From the NCBI RefSeq assembly GCF_002115805.1, contig NZ_JFKC01000002.1, forward strand, positions 186,001 to 250,000: a stretch of DNA of 64,000 nt, in the 5' to 3' direction. Of this stretch, positions 43,610 to 52,644 are shown piece after piece. Below the pieces are notes generated by a model that saw nothing but the letters and a program-made list of their open reading frames with translations, did no database searches and was not told where the DNA came from. The DNA is from Marivita geojedonensis. Its GTDB lineage: Bacteria; Pseudomonadota; Alphaproteobacteria; Rhodobacterales; Rhodobacteraceae. Within the stretch, counting starts at the first letter, position 1. Each line of letters opens with the position of its first letter. The position numbers and the translations under genes were made by a program.

Positions 43610-44365
43610 TCAGGACGCGTAATCGGATCCCTCGGACTCGAGAATTTGTTTCAGCTCTGACAAATGGCGTGCGTCCTGTTCCGGGTAACTCTCCAATTCC
43701 TGCGCGGTTTTCTCGGCGATCTCATCGGACAGGACCTTGAGCGGCTGTCCGGTTTGCAGGGCGCGGATATAGGTCTCGGCCGCGCGTTCGAAATAATAGA
43801 GCCGATTGAAGGTATCGGCGACGCTCTCACCGATGACCATGACGCCGTGGTTGCCCATGATCATCACCTTCTGCTTCGGGTCGGTGAAGAGCTGCGCGCA
43901 GCGCTCGCCCTCTTCCTCGAACGCCAGACCTCCATACTGCGTATCAATGACGTAGCGGTTGAAGAAGGTGGCGCAGTTCTGGTCGATCGGTGGCAGACGG
44001 GGATCCTGAAGGCACGCTAGAACGGTGGCATGGATCGAATGGACATGCATGGCGCATCGCGCATGCGGACAGTGGCGGTGCAAACCGCCATGCAGACCCC
44101 AGGCGGTCGGGTCAGGCGCGTTGGGACCCTGAAGTGTGTCTGGATCATTGGCATCGACGATGATCAGGTCGCTGGCCTTGATGCGGGAAAAGTGCATCTG
44201 GTTCGGGTTCATCAGAAACCGGGTGCCGTCGTCGTTGATCGACAGGCTGAAATGGTTGGCCACGCCTTCATGCATATTGAGCCGGGCTGTCCAGCGGAAC
44301 GCAGCTGCAAAATCAACGCGTTCCTGCCAGTGCTCCATATTGGGCGCGAGTTGCGTAACGGACAT
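43610..44365 (-). CDS. Class II aldolase/adducin family protein
   Basis: 251 residues from MSVTQLAPNMEHW; an AGGAGG six bases ahead decides this ATG. Aldolase II pattern: NHFSLSINDDGTRFLMNP (about 36-53), the metal site HCPHARCAMHVHSIHATVLACL (about 98-119) and a third His near GNHGVMVIGES (about 173-183). Zn-dependent; members act on fuculose- or ribulose-phosphate-like sugars or lactones, substrate not decidable here. Confidence 0.9.
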   Translation of the reverse strand: MSVTQLAPNMEHWQERVDFAAAFRWTARLNMHEGVANHFSLSINDDGTRFLMNPNQMHFSRIKASDLIIVDANDPDTLQGPNAPDPTAWGLHGGLHRHCPHARCAMHVHSIHATVLACLQDPRLPPIDQNCATFFNRYVIDTQYGGLAFEEEGERCAQLFTDPKQKVMIMGNHGVMVIGESVADTFNRLYYFERAAETYIRALQTGQPLKVLSDEIAEKTAQELESYPEQDARHLSELKQILESEGSDYAS

Positions 44366-44442
44366 GATGGCCTCCTTTGGTTGCGACAAGAGCAAGCCTT
44401 TCGCAGGGTAAAGTCAAGCGATCCCATCCGGTGCGGCTCGGG

Positions 44443-44865
44443 TCAGAGAGGGCGGGAGGGCACCCAGGCGTAGCCGTCTTCGCACAGAAGAAAACATTCG
44501 CGCAGGCCATGCGGCTTGTCGGTCGGTGGCTGAAGGATGGTGAACCCCAGGGCCTCGGCCCGTTCGGCGCTGTCGTCCGGATCGGTGTCAAAGAGGTGGA
44601 TTTGCACACCCGCTCCGCGTGGTGGATTTTCCGGCAAAAGGTTCAGGAGCGGATGCGTTGCGTAGGTAGAGTCGGCATGCAGTTGAAATACCTGGGTTCC
44701 GTACTGAAGGATCGCGAAATCGCGGCTGACGCGAAATGCCGTCATGCCGAAAAGGGCCGCCAGTCTCTGGGCTTGCGCCTCTACATCGCGCACAAGCAGG
44801 TTCAGCCCCATTCCGCGCAGCGAAGCGCCGAATTCCTCGGCGGACACCGTTTCATAATCCATCAT
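44443..44865 (-). CDS. VOC (glyoxalase/bleomycin resistance) family protein
   Basis: 140 residues. A single VOC module with GLNLLVRDVEAQAQRLAALFG (about 20-40) and a C-terminal GYAWVPSRPL; the metal-ligand pattern is not fully recognisable. Likely metal-dependent enzyme or binding protein. In line with the class II aldolase gene downstream, 77 bases apart. Confidence 0.82.
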   Translation of the reverse strand: MMDYETVSAEEFGASLRGMGLNLLVRDVEAQAQRLAALFGMTAFRVSRDFAILQYGTQVFQLHADSTYATHPLLNLLPENPPRGAGVQIHLFDTDPDDSAERAEALGFTILQPPTDKPHGLRECFLLCEDGYAWVPSRPL

Positions 44866-44979
44866 ACTATTTCTCCCGAAAAAATGTCAGAAATGCTGAC
44901 CATTTCTCCAACTTGATCCCACTCTCGCAAGCTGTCAACCTGCGCGAGAGGCAGGGCACAAGACCAAGAAAGGCCGGGC

Positions 44980-46464
44980 ATGCAGGACCGTTCCGTCAAT
45001 CTCGATGTCATTTCACCGGACGCCCCGGATCCGGAGCGGTTCGACGATCCGAAGGCGGCAGTTGACCGGCTGTGCGAGCTTTATTCCATGTCCACGCGGT
45101 TCCTGTGCCAGAGCTTTCAGACCGCGATGGAGCAGGGCCATCCCGGTGTGCGCTATCGGGCGTTCTATCCGGAGGTGCGGATCACCACGACCAGTTTTGC
45201 AAAGGTGGACAGCCGACTGAGCTTTGGCCACGTGGCGCATCCAGGCACACATGCGGCGACGATCACCCAGCCCGATCTGTTCCGGCATTACCTTGAGCAG
45301 CAGATCACGCTGCTGTTGGACAATCACGGGGTGCCGGTTCAGGTGGGGATGTCTGATACTCCGATGCCGGTGCATTTTGCCGTTGCCAACGATGCCACGA
45401 TTTCCGTGCCTCAGGAGGGTGCGGCGGATTTCATCCTGCGCGACGTATTCGATGTGCCGGATCTGGCGACGACGAATGACGATATCGTCAACGGTGTCGC
45501 CAAGCCCGCGCCGGACGGGACCGAGCCACTGGCGCCGTTTACCGCGCAGCGTGTGGATTATTCGCTGGCGCGGCTGTCGCATTACACCGCGACCGATCCG
45601 CATCATTTCCAGAACCATGTACTGTTCACCAACTACCAGTTCTATGTGGCCGAGTTCGAAGCCTATGCGCGGGCGCAATTGGCCGATCCGAACAGCGGCT
45701 ATACGAGTTTCGTGAGCACCGGGAATGCTGAGATTTTCGAGGCGGATGCGCCGCTGCCTGCGGTCGACAAGATGCCCCAGATGCCGACCTACCATCTCAA
45801 GCGCAAAGGCGGGGCGGGGATCACGCTGGTGAATATCGGTGTCGGGCCGTCAAACGCCAAGACGGCGACCGACCATATCGCGGTGCTGCGCCCTCATGCG
45901 TGGCTGATGGTCGGGCATTGCGCGGGTCTGCGCAATTCGCAGAGCCTTGGCGATTTCGTGCTGGCTCATGCCTATCTGCGCGAGGACAGGGTTCTGGATG
46001 ACGACCTGCCCGTGTGGGTGCCCATCCCGGCGCTGGCGGAAATTCAGATCGCGCTCGAGCGTGCGGTGGCGGCTGAGACCCAGCTTGACGGTTACGATCT
46101 CAAGCGGATCATGCGCACCGGGACCGTGGCCAGCGTGGACAACCGCAATTGGGAGCTGCGAGACCAGCATGGTCCGGTTCAACGGCTGAGCCAGAGCCGC
46201 GCGATTGCGCTCGACATGGAAAGCGCGACGATTGCGGCCAACGGGTTCCGCTTCCGGGTGCCGTATGGCACGCTTCTGTGTGTCAGCGACAAGCCGTTGC
46301 ACGGGGAATTGAAGCTGCCAGGCATGGCATCGGATTTCTACAAAACACAGGTCGCACGGCACCTGATGATCGGTATTCACGCAATGGAACATCTGCGGGA
46401 GATGCCACTCGAACGCATCCACAGTCGGAAGCTGAGGAGCTTCGAGGAAACCGCGTTTTTGTAG
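44980..46464 (+). CDS. amn: AMP nucleosidase
   Basis: 494 residues, full family length. N-terminal AMN-specific domain (~20-170) and C-terminal phosphorylase-like domain with GGAGITLVNIGVGPSNAKTATDHIAVLRP region (about 278-306), VGHCAGLRNSQSLGDFVLAHAYLRED region (about 310-335), and DMESATIAANGFRFRVPYG near 411. Cleaves AMP to adenine and ribose 5-phosphate in purine salvage and energy-charge control. Confidence 0.95.
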   Translation: MQDRSVNLDVISPDAPDPERFDDPKAAVDRLCELYSMSTRFLCQSFQTAMEQGHPGVRYRAFYPEVRITTTSFAKVDSRLSFGHVAHPGTHAATITQPDLFRHYLEQQITLLLDNHGVPVQVGMSDTPMPVHFAVANDATISVPQEGAADFILRDVFDVPDLATTNDDIVNGVAKPAPDGTEPLAPFTAQRVDYSLARLSHYTATDPHHFQNHVLFTNYQFYVAEFEAYARAQLADPNSGYTSFVSTGNAEIFEADAPLPAVDKMPQMPTYHLKRKGGAGITLVNIGVGPSNAKTATDHIAVLRPHAWLMVGHCAGLRNSQSLGDFVLAHAYLREDRVLDDDLPVWVPIPALAEIQIALERAVAAETQLDGYDLKRIMRTGTVASVDNRNWELRDQHGPVQRLSQSRAIALDMESATIAANGFRFRVPYGTLLCVSDKPLHGELKLPGMASDFYKTQVARHLMIGIHAMEHLREMPLERIHSRKLRSFEETAFL

Positions 46465-46648
46465 GCGATTCTCGATTTCCGGCAGCGGGTGGCGAAAATG
46501 CGTGTTTACGGCCGGGGAAACCTGTGGAAAACCGCTGAAAAACGCGAAAAACGTTGCGGAAAGCGCTACCAACCGTTGTGTTTCCCCGCAATATACGGTT
46601 AGTTTTTGCACACGAGGCCCAAGATCGGGCAGTGAAGGAGACCACGAA

Positions 46649-46936
46649 ATGGCGAAACCAATGACAAAGACCCAGCTTGTGGCCGCTCTGGCCGAAGAAA
46701 TGGGCAGCGACAAGAAAACCGCAAGTGCTGCACTGGACGCAGTCACCGGCATCATCACCAAGGAAGTGTCGAACGGCGGTGCCGTGACCCTTCCGGGTGT
46801 TGGCAAGATCTACTGCCGTGAGCGCCCCGAGCGCATGGTGCGCAACCCGGCCACTGGCGAGCAGTTCAAGAAAGAAGCCGACAAGGTGGTCAAGATGACC
46901 ATTGCGAAGGCTCTGAAGGACAGCGTGAACGGCTGA
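46649..46936 (+). CDS. hup: DNA-binding protein HU
   Basis: 95 residues from MAKPMTKTQLVAAL; AAGGAG lies 8 bases upstream. HU/IHF fold: N-terminal helices (~6-42), GAVTLPGVGKIYCRER (about 44-59), and the DNA-binding arm ERMVRNPATGEQFKKEA (about 61-77). Nucleoid protein bending DNA. The arm reads RNPATGE as usual. A strong terminator follows. Confidence 0.95.
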   Translation: MAKPMTKTQLVAALAEEMGSDKKTASAALDAVTGIITKEVSNGGAVTLPGVGKIYCRERPERMVRNPATGEQFKKEADKVVKMTIAKALKDSVNG

Positions 46937-46957
46937 TCCGACCTCCGGACTTACCTG

Positions 46958-46985
46958 AAAGGCCGCTCGTTCGAGCGGCCTTTTT
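46958..46985. terminator. Intrinsic terminator of hup
   Basis: AAAGGCCGCTCG, TT loop, CGAGCGGCCTTTTT; ends at the stop codon of convergent mrpG. Confidence 0.92.
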
Positions 46986-47350
46986 CATTTTGACTGAATG
47001 GTTGCGTCAGTGTGTTCCGCAATCAGTTTCTCGTCGAGGTTCCCGGTCTCGGACGTTTCGTTCTTCCAGAGCGGGACACCCGTCGACAATACTGACCGTC
47101 CCATCATGTGAGCGCCGATTGGCGCGGTCAGAAGGATGAACAGCACAATCGCAATCACGCGGATGATGATGTCCGGGCTGCCGAACACAAAGGCCGAACC
47201 GGCAAGGATCAGTCCGCAGGCCAGCGTGCCGATCTTGGTCGAGGCATGCATCCGGATCAGAACGTCTGGCATCCGGATCAGACCAAGCGCACCAATGACG
47301 GCGAAGAGCCCGCCAAGAACGATCAGAACTCCGGCAGTCACATCAGTCAT
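46985..47350 (-). CDS. mrpG: Na+/H+ antiporter subunit G
   Basis: 121 residues from MTDVTAGVLIVLGGLFAV; three membrane helices (about 5-27, 44-65, 68-90), GLIRMPDVLIRMHASTKIGTLAC region typical of MnhG/MrpG. Subunit of the heteromeric Mrp cation/proton antiporter in the inner membrane. Overlaps mrpF by 8 bases; last gene of the mrpABCDEFG operon. Confidence 0.93.
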   Translation of the reverse strand: MTDVTAGVLIVLGGLFAVIGALGLIRMPDVLIRMHASTKIGTLACGLILAGSAFVFGSPDIIIRVIAIVLFILLTAPIGAHMMGRSVLSTGVPLWKNETSETGNLDEKLIAEHTDATIQSK

Positions 47351-47642
47351 TCGCGGCCTCCTTCCGGTTGCGGTAGGTATTGCGTTCGGCAAAGCGTGCC
47401 AGCGCGACAGTCGCGAGGAACCCTACGAGTGCAAGAACCAAAGCCACGTCCAGAAACGCGGGCGTTCCATAGCGGATCGCGGCAAGACCGCAGAAGGCGA
47501 CGATGGCCACCGTCATGAAGTCGAGCGCGACAACCCGATCCTGCAGGCTTGGCCCTTTGACAAGCCGGATGAATGCCATGACCACTGAGGCCACGACACA
47601 GAGAAACCCGATCTCAAGGCTCAGTTCCAGAAATCCATTCAT
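47343..47642 (-). CDS. mrpF: Na+/H+ antiporter subunit F
   Basis: 99 residues with three membrane helices and the MrpF pattern RLVKGPSLQDRVVALDFMTV (about 27-46). Part of the Mrp antiporter. Starts one base into the stop region of mrpE, consistent with a translationally coupled operon. Confidence 0.93.
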   Translation of the reverse strand: MNGFLELSLEIGFLCVVASVVMAFIRLVKGPSLQDRVVALDFMTVAIVAFCGLAAIRYGTPAFLDVALVLALVGFLATVALARFAERNTYRNRKEAAND

Positions 47643-48121
47643 TATGTGCCCTCCACAGCGTCGATCACCCAGCGTTCCATGCCGTCCTTAAGGCTTTTGC
47701 GGATGGCGTCGTGATCATCGGCAAACATCGCATGGACCAGCAGCGTCTTGCGGTCCTCGCTCACGTCGAGGCTGAGCGTACCAGGGGTCAGCGAGATCAG
47801 ATTGGTGACCAGAAGGATGCCGGTGTCGGTTTTCACGTCGAGCGGCACCTCGATGATCGCAGGTCGCGCGCGGTGGCGTGGTGTGAGGATATCGAAAGCC
47901 ACGGCCAGGCTCGAAACGATCAGTTCATAATGGAACATGATCACCAGTTTGATCCACGCGGTGACACGCCGGAAATAGGTGCTTGTCCCGATCAGGGGCT
48001 GGATCAGCCACAGCGCGCCGTAGCCGATCACGAAGCCGGTGATCAGACCAACCAGGGAAACGCTGCCGGTAAAGGCGACCCAGGCGATGGCGAGGATGAT
48101 GTTCAGTCCAAAGGTGTTCAT
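47642..48121 (-). CDS. mrpE: Na+/H+ antiporter subunit E
   Basis: 159 residues. Two N-terminal helices (about 5-40), a third near 55-75, and the MrpE hallmark IGLTPGTLSLDVSEDRKTLLVH region (here NLISLTPGTLSLDVSED, about 107-123). Needed for antiporter activity. Overlaps mrpD by ATG/TGA sharing. Confidence 0.93.
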   Translation of the reverse strand: MNTFGLNIILAIAWVAFTGSVSLVGLITGFVIGYGALWLIQPLIGTSTYFRRVTAWIKLVIMFHYELIVSSLAVAFDILTPRHRARPAIIEVPLDVKTDTGILLVTNLISLTPGTLSLDVSEDRKTLLVHAMFADDHDAIRKSLKDGMERWVIDAVEGT

Positions 48122-49614
48122 GGCTGCTCTCCCAGCACCGCGGTGATGTAGGCTGTCGGGTCAAGAAGCTGCGCGGCCGAGGCTTCGGCGAATTGCACGA
48201 AGGGTTCGGGTATCGTGCCGATGACGACGGTCAGAATCGCCAGCCCGGCAATCGGTATCAGCATCGCGGCGCGCTCGCGGTTGCTGAGCGATGACAGTTT
48301 GGGTTCAACCCCATCGGGATGGGGTTCCCAGAACGCCTGCGCCCAGATCTTGGTCATGGAGTAGATCGTGAGCAGACCAACGGCGAGCGCGATTCCCGCG
48401 ATGATCCAGCCCTGCACGTCGAGTGCCGCCTTGACCAGCAGGAATTTGGCCCAGAACCCCGAGAGCGGCGGGAAGCCTGCGAGCGAGAAGGCGGGCACGA
48501 CGAAGAGCACGGCGAGGAGAGGCGCGGATTTGTAGAGACCGCCGATCCGCGACAGCTCGGTTCCGCCTGCGATGCGCTGGGCGACGCCGGCGATCAGGAA
48601 GAGGTTTGCCTTCACCACGATATGGTGCACGAGGTAGAACACCGCGCCGACGATCGCGAGCGGGGTCAGCAGCGCGAGACCAAGGATCATGTAGCCGATC
48701 TGGCTGACGATGTGGAACGACAGGATTTTGCGCATGTCGGACTGTGCCGCAGCGCCCAGAACACCGACCACCATGGTCAGTCCCGCCACCCAAAGCAGGA
48801 TCGTGTGGGTGAAGGCCGTGTCATGGTCAAACACAAGCGTGAACATCCGCAGCAGGGCGTAGACGCCGACCTTGGTCAGGAGGCCTGCGAACACCGCTGA
48901 CACCGAAAACGCGGGGGTGTGGTAGGAGGCAGGCAGCCAGAAGAAGAGCGGGAAGACCGCTGCCTTGACCCCGAACGCGATCATGAAGAGGACCGCGACG
49001 ATGGTCAGAAGCCGTTGGTCGGCTCCGTCCACGGCGCTGGCAAGGTCAGCCATATTCAGCGTGCCGGTCATGCCGTAGAGCAGGCCGATGCCGGTCAGGA
49101 ACATGATCGTGGACACAAGGTTCAGCGCGACATATTTCACGCCGCCGTCGATCTGCTCGGGGCGTCCGCCCAGCACCAGAAGGCCAAAGGACGCGATCAG
49201 CATGACCTCGAACCAGACATAGAGGTTGAAAAGGTCACCCGTGATGAACGCGCCGACGACACCAGCGATCAGCATGTTGAAGAGCGCGTGATAGCCCAGC
49301 CGCTCCATCCCTTCATCTACATCCGCAATGGCGTAGATCGACACGGCAACGGCAACGATGGCGGTGATCAGGACCATGACGGCAGACAGAAGATCGGCCA
49401 CCAGCGTGATGCCGAAGGGCGCAGGCCAGTTGCCCATCTGCCCGGCGATCACGCCATCGCGTAGAACGGTCGCCATCAGGATAATCGACGCGACCAGCAG
49501 CAAGGAGGATCCGGCAACGGAAATCCAGCGCCCCAAGGGGCTTTGCCGCGTGAGGAACGCAAGGACAGCCGTCAGGAAGGGAATGACGACGGGAAGTGCA
49601 AGAAGCCAGCTCAC
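48118..49614 (-). CDS. mrpD: Na+/H+ antiporter subunit D
   Basis: 498 residues starting with GTG that overlaps the mrpC stop (GTGA). About 14 membrane helices; homologous to the NuoL/M/N proton-pumping subunits, with conserved Glu/Lys: FNLYVWFEVMLIASFGLL (about 127-144, key Glu), GVKAAVFPLFFWLPASYHTP (about 215-234, key Lys). Cation/proton antiport core together with MrpA. Confidence 0.95.
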   Translation of the reverse strand: MSWLLALPVVIPFLTAVLAFLTRQSPLGRWISVAGSSLLLVASIILMATVLRDGVIAGQMGNWPAPFGITLVADLLSAVMVLITAIVAVAVSIYAIADVDEGMERLGYHALFNMLIAGVVGAFITGDLFNLYVWFEVMLIASFGLLVLGGRPEQIDGGVKYVALNLVSTIMFLTGIGLLYGMTGTLNMADLASAVDGADQRLLTIVAVLFMIAFGVKAAVFPLFFWLPASYHTPAFSVSAVFAGLLTKVGVYALLRMFTLVFDHDTAFTHTILLWVAGLTMVVGVLGAAAQSDMRKILSFHIVSQIGYMILGLALLTPLAIVGAVFYLVHHIVVKANLFLIAGVAQRIAGGTELSRIGGLYKSAPLLAVLFVVPAFSLAGFPPLSGFWAKFLLVKAALDVQGWIIAGIALAVGLLTIYSMTKIWAQAFWEPHPDGVEPKLSSLSNRERAAMLIPIAGLAILTVVIGTIPEPFVQFAEASAAQLLDPTAYITAVLGEQP

Positions 49615-49970
49615 TTAGGTGCCTCTTCGGGTTCGGCCAGGCGCATGTCGTCCGGCGTCAGGGAATTCAGGGAGGTCCAGGCGCGGAAGACCAGCACGAT
49701 GGCAAAGGCGAAAAGGCCAAAGCCGATCACGATGGCGGTCAGCACCAGCGCCTGTGGCAAGGCGTTTGCCGCAAGCGTCGGTGCATCCGCGCCTTCGGGG
49801 ATCAGGGGCGGTGCGCCGTCGGTGAGGCGGCCTGCCACGAAGATCGTCAGGTTCGCGGCGTTCGAGATGAGCACGAGGCCGAAGATGAACCGCAGAAGGT
49901 GGTTCGACAGCATCAGGTAGACCGCCGCGGCGACCAGGACGCCGATGGTGATGGCAAAGAGAAACTCCAT
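49611..49970 (-). CDS. mrpC: Na+/H+ antiporter subunit C
   Basis: 119 residues from MEFLFAITIGVL; the longer open frame upstream is out-of-frame mrpB. NuoK-like: three helices, FGLVLISNAANLTIFVAG (about 30-47) and PQALVLTAIVIGFGLFAFAI (about 73-92), as in MnhC. Its ATG overlaps the mrpB stop by one base. Confidence 0.94.
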   Translation of the reverse strand: MEFLFAITIGVLVAAAVYLMLSNHLLRFIFGLVLISNAANLTIFVAGRLTDGAPPLIPEGADAPTLAANALPQALVLTAIVIGFGLFAFAIVLVFRAWTSLNSLTPDDMRLAEPEEAPK

Positions 49971-50389
49971 CAGATTTCCTCCTCCATGGCGAAGACAAGG
50001 GTGAGGATCGACCCGAACACCACGAGGTAGACGCCGATGTCGAAGACCAGCACTGACGACAGCGGCAAGCCCTTGTCGTCCTCGGTCGCGCCGATGAAGA
50101 GCCACTGTCCGGTGAAGAGCGCGTCGCCGAAGAGTGCCGCGAAAAGACCGGCGGCAAGGGCGATGCCCAGACCCCAGATCGCGATGGTTTGCGGCATGAC
50201 GCGCAGCGCCGCGCGGGCGTCCTGGGTGCCGCAGGCGATGGCGTAGAGGACAAAGCCGGTTGCCCCCGTCAGACCGCCGATAAAGCCGCCACCGGGTTCG
50301 TTATGACCGCGCAGCATCATGTAGAACGAGAACACGAGCAGCAGACCGGCAAGGTAGCGCGTGCCGACACGAAGGATGACGGAATTCAT
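49970..50389 (-). CDS. mrpB: Na+/H+ antiporter subunit B
   Basis: 139 residues with four helices; MrpB motif HNEPGGGFIGGLTGATGFVLYAIA (about 29-52). A separate B subunit, so this is the seven-gene layout and not the fused MrpAB of some rhizobia. Overlaps mrpA by four bases. Confidence 0.95.
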   Translation of the reverse strand: MNSVILRVGTRYLAGLLLVFSFYMMLRGHNEPGGGFIGGLTGATGFVLYAIACGTQDARAALRVMPQTIAIWGLGIALAAGLFAALFGDALFTGQWLFIGATEDDKGLPLSSVLVFDIGVYLVVFGSILTLVFAMEEEI

Positions 50390-52644
50390 TTCTGGTCTCC
50401 TTTGCGTGTTGTGCGCAGCAGCGCGTAGGCCGAGAGGGCGGCGATCACGACCACGGCAATTTCTCCGAACGTGTCGAGCGCGCGGAAGTCCACGAGGATC
50501 ACATTGACGATGTTGCGCCCGTAGGCTTCGGGCCAGCTTGTCGCCTCGAAATACTCGGTCAGGCGCAGATCAAGCGGGCTGGAGACCACGGCAATCAGGA
50601 TCAGCGAAACGGATGCGCCGACCGCCACGGACAGCAGAGCGTGGTTCAGGCGGAACTCGGCCTTGGGTAGCGATGGCAGGCGCAGCATCACGACGGCAAC
50701 AAGCACGACAACCAGCGTTTCGACGAGCAACTGCGTGATCGCCACATCGGGGGCGCTGAACACGATGAAAATCATCGCGATGCCGATGCCGACCACGCCA
50801 AGGGCGGCGATCCCGGCGATGCGTGAGTTGGTGACAAGCGCCAGCAGTGCGCCCGCGATGGTCAGAAGCGCGATGGAGGTGTGCTTCCATTCCACGTCGG
50901 ACAGATCGACGGCGATCATTGGCATTCCGGTGTAGACCAGTGTCAGCAGGATGCCTGCCGCGATGGTCAGGAAGGTGCCGAAGAGGTAGCTGGTGAGTTT
51001 GCCGTTTTGCACAAGCTGAGTTTGCCACTTTGCAAAACCTTTGAGCCTGTCAAGGAAACGGTCCCAGCCTGTGTCGAGGTTCGGGATCGCGGTGAAAGCG
51101 CGCTCCAGCATACCGCGCAGTTGGACGTGGCGGGCATAGAACAGCAGGCCAAGGACAAAGGTCGCGATACTCAGGATCAGCGGGATGTTGAACCCGGCCC
51201 AGAGTTGCAGTTCCTTGACCTCGCCCACCTCACCGGTCAGCGAGATCACGGTCGGCGCGACGAGCGCGACCTGCAACAGATCAGGATAGATGCCGAAGAC
51301 GGCACCGAGGCTGGCAAGGATGATCGGCCCGGCCCACATCTGCCAGGGCGCTTCCTGCGGGGATTGGCCGGACGGCACCGTGCCGCGCCAGAATGGGCGG
51401 AAGGCGACAACCCCGGCGACGGCCAGCATCAGCGCGTTCGACAGAAGTGCCGCACCCGCCACAAGCACCGGCTCGGACGCGACGGCGAGCGCACCTGCGT
51501 ATTTCAGTTCCTTGCCGATGAAGCCAAGGAATGGGGGGAAGCCTGCCATCGACAAAGCGGCCAGGGCAGCGGCGACGGCTGTGATCGGCATGATCCGACC
51601 CAGCCCGCCCAGTTGATCGGTCTCGCGTGTGCCGGTCGACAGGTCGATACAGCCGACAACGAGAAACAGCGACGCTTTGTAGAGCGAATGCACGATCAGG
51701 AAGGTTGCAAAGGCGGTCATTGCGTAGCCCGACTCCTGCCCCAGGAAGAGCGTCAGCGTGCCGAGTGCCATAAGTGTGGTATACGCCAGTGCCTGTTTCA
51801 GGTCGGTCTGGCGCAGCGCCAGGAGGCTGGCGAATACGGCCGTCACCGCGCCGAAGATCGTGAGTGTCCAGAGCCAGACATCGGTGCCGGACATCGCCGG
51901 GTGCATCCGTGCCATGACGTAGACGCCCGCCTTGACCATCGTTGCCGAGTGTAGAAAAGCGCTGACCGGGGTTGGCGCGGCCATGGCGTTGGGGAGCCAG
52001 AAATGGAACGGCACCTGCGCCGACTTCGTGAACGTGCCCGCCAGAAGCAGGATCAGGATCGGCAGGTACATCGCGTGCTCTTTGAGCGCGCTGCCCTGTG
52101 CGATGATGCCGGAGATGCTGGTGGTGCCTGTCGCAGCGGCGAGGAGGATCAATCCTGCAAGGAACGCCAGCCCGCCCGCGCCGGTGACGAACAGTGCCTG
52201 CAACGCGTTGCGGCGGCTTTTCTTGGCCTCGTGCGAAAAGCCGATCAGCATGTAGGAGGTGAGCGTCGTCAATTCCCAGAAAACGAAGAGAAGGATCAGA
52301 TCGTCCGCCAGAACCAGCCCCAGCATCGACACCATGAAGGCGGTGAGGAACAGGGCAAACCGGGCATATTGCGGATGCCCGGCGAGGTAGGTGTTGGAGT
52401 AGAGCAGCACCAACGTCCCAATGCCCGAAATGAGCAGCGAGAAGGTCAGGCTGAGCCCGTCCACCAGGAATGCCAGTTCGATCCCGAGCGAAGGTATCCA
52501 CGGGATCGTCAGGCGGATCACCTCGGTCGCAGCGATTGTTGGCAACATCGATGCAAACCACGCAAACAGCAGCGCAGCCAGCCCAACCGGCAGGATGCCT
52601 GTCAACCCGTTGCCACGCACGGTTTTGGGAAATCCTCCGGCCAT
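50386..52644 (-). CDS. mrpA: Na+/H+ antiporter subunit A
   Basis: 752 residues from the ATG that shares one base with the stop of the stress-protein gene. NuoL-like N-terminal part with many helices (LLFVFWELTTLTSYMLIGFSHEA near 123-145, key Glu; FHFWLPNAMAAPTPVSAFLHSATMVKAGVYV near 217-247) and a C-terminal NuoJ/MbhD-like part (~580-750, with VFSAPDVAITQLLVETLVVVLVAVV). Largest antiporter subunit, proton and cation path. Confidence 0.95.
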   Translation of the reverse strand: MAGGFPKTVRGNGLTGILPVGLAALLFAWFASMLPTIAATEVIRLTIPWIPSLGIELAFLVDGLSLTFSLLISGIGTLVLLYSNTYLAGHPQYARFALFLTAFMVSMLGLVLADDLILLFVFWELTTLTSYMLIGFSHEAKKSRRNALQALFVTGAGGLAFLAGLILLAAATGTTSISGIIAQGSALKEHAMYLPILILLLAGTFTKSAQVPFHFWLPNAMAAPTPVSAFLHSATMVKAGVYVMARMHPAMSGTDVWLWTLTIFGAVTAVFASLLALRQTDLKQALAYTTLMALGTLTLFLGQESGYAMTAFATFLIVHSLYKASLFLVVGCIDLSTGTRETDQLGGLGRIMPITAVAAALAALSMAGFPPFLGFIGKELKYAGALAVASEPVLVAGAALLSNALMLAVAGVVAFRPFWRGTVPSGQSPQEAPWQMWAGPIILASLGAVFGIYPDLLQVALVAPTVISLTGEVGEVKELQLWAGFNIPLILSIATFVLGLLFYARHVQLRGMLERAFTAIPNLDTGWDRFLDRLKGFAKWQTQLVQNGKLTSYLFGTFLTIAAGILLTLVYTGMPMIAVDLSDVEWKHTSIALLTIAGALLALVTNSRIAGIAALGVVGIGIAMIFIVFSAPDVAITQLLVETLVVVLVAVVMLRLPSLPKAEFRLNHALLSVAVGASVSLILIAVVSSPLDLRLTEYFEATSWPEAYGRNIVNVILVDFRALDTFGEIAVVVIAALSAYALLRTTRKGDQK

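Noticed and set aside
46500-46540. DnaA-box-like TGTGGAAAA upstream of hup
   Set aside because: A single imperfect match, no cluster, no dnaA/hemE/parAB neighbourhood; not an origin.
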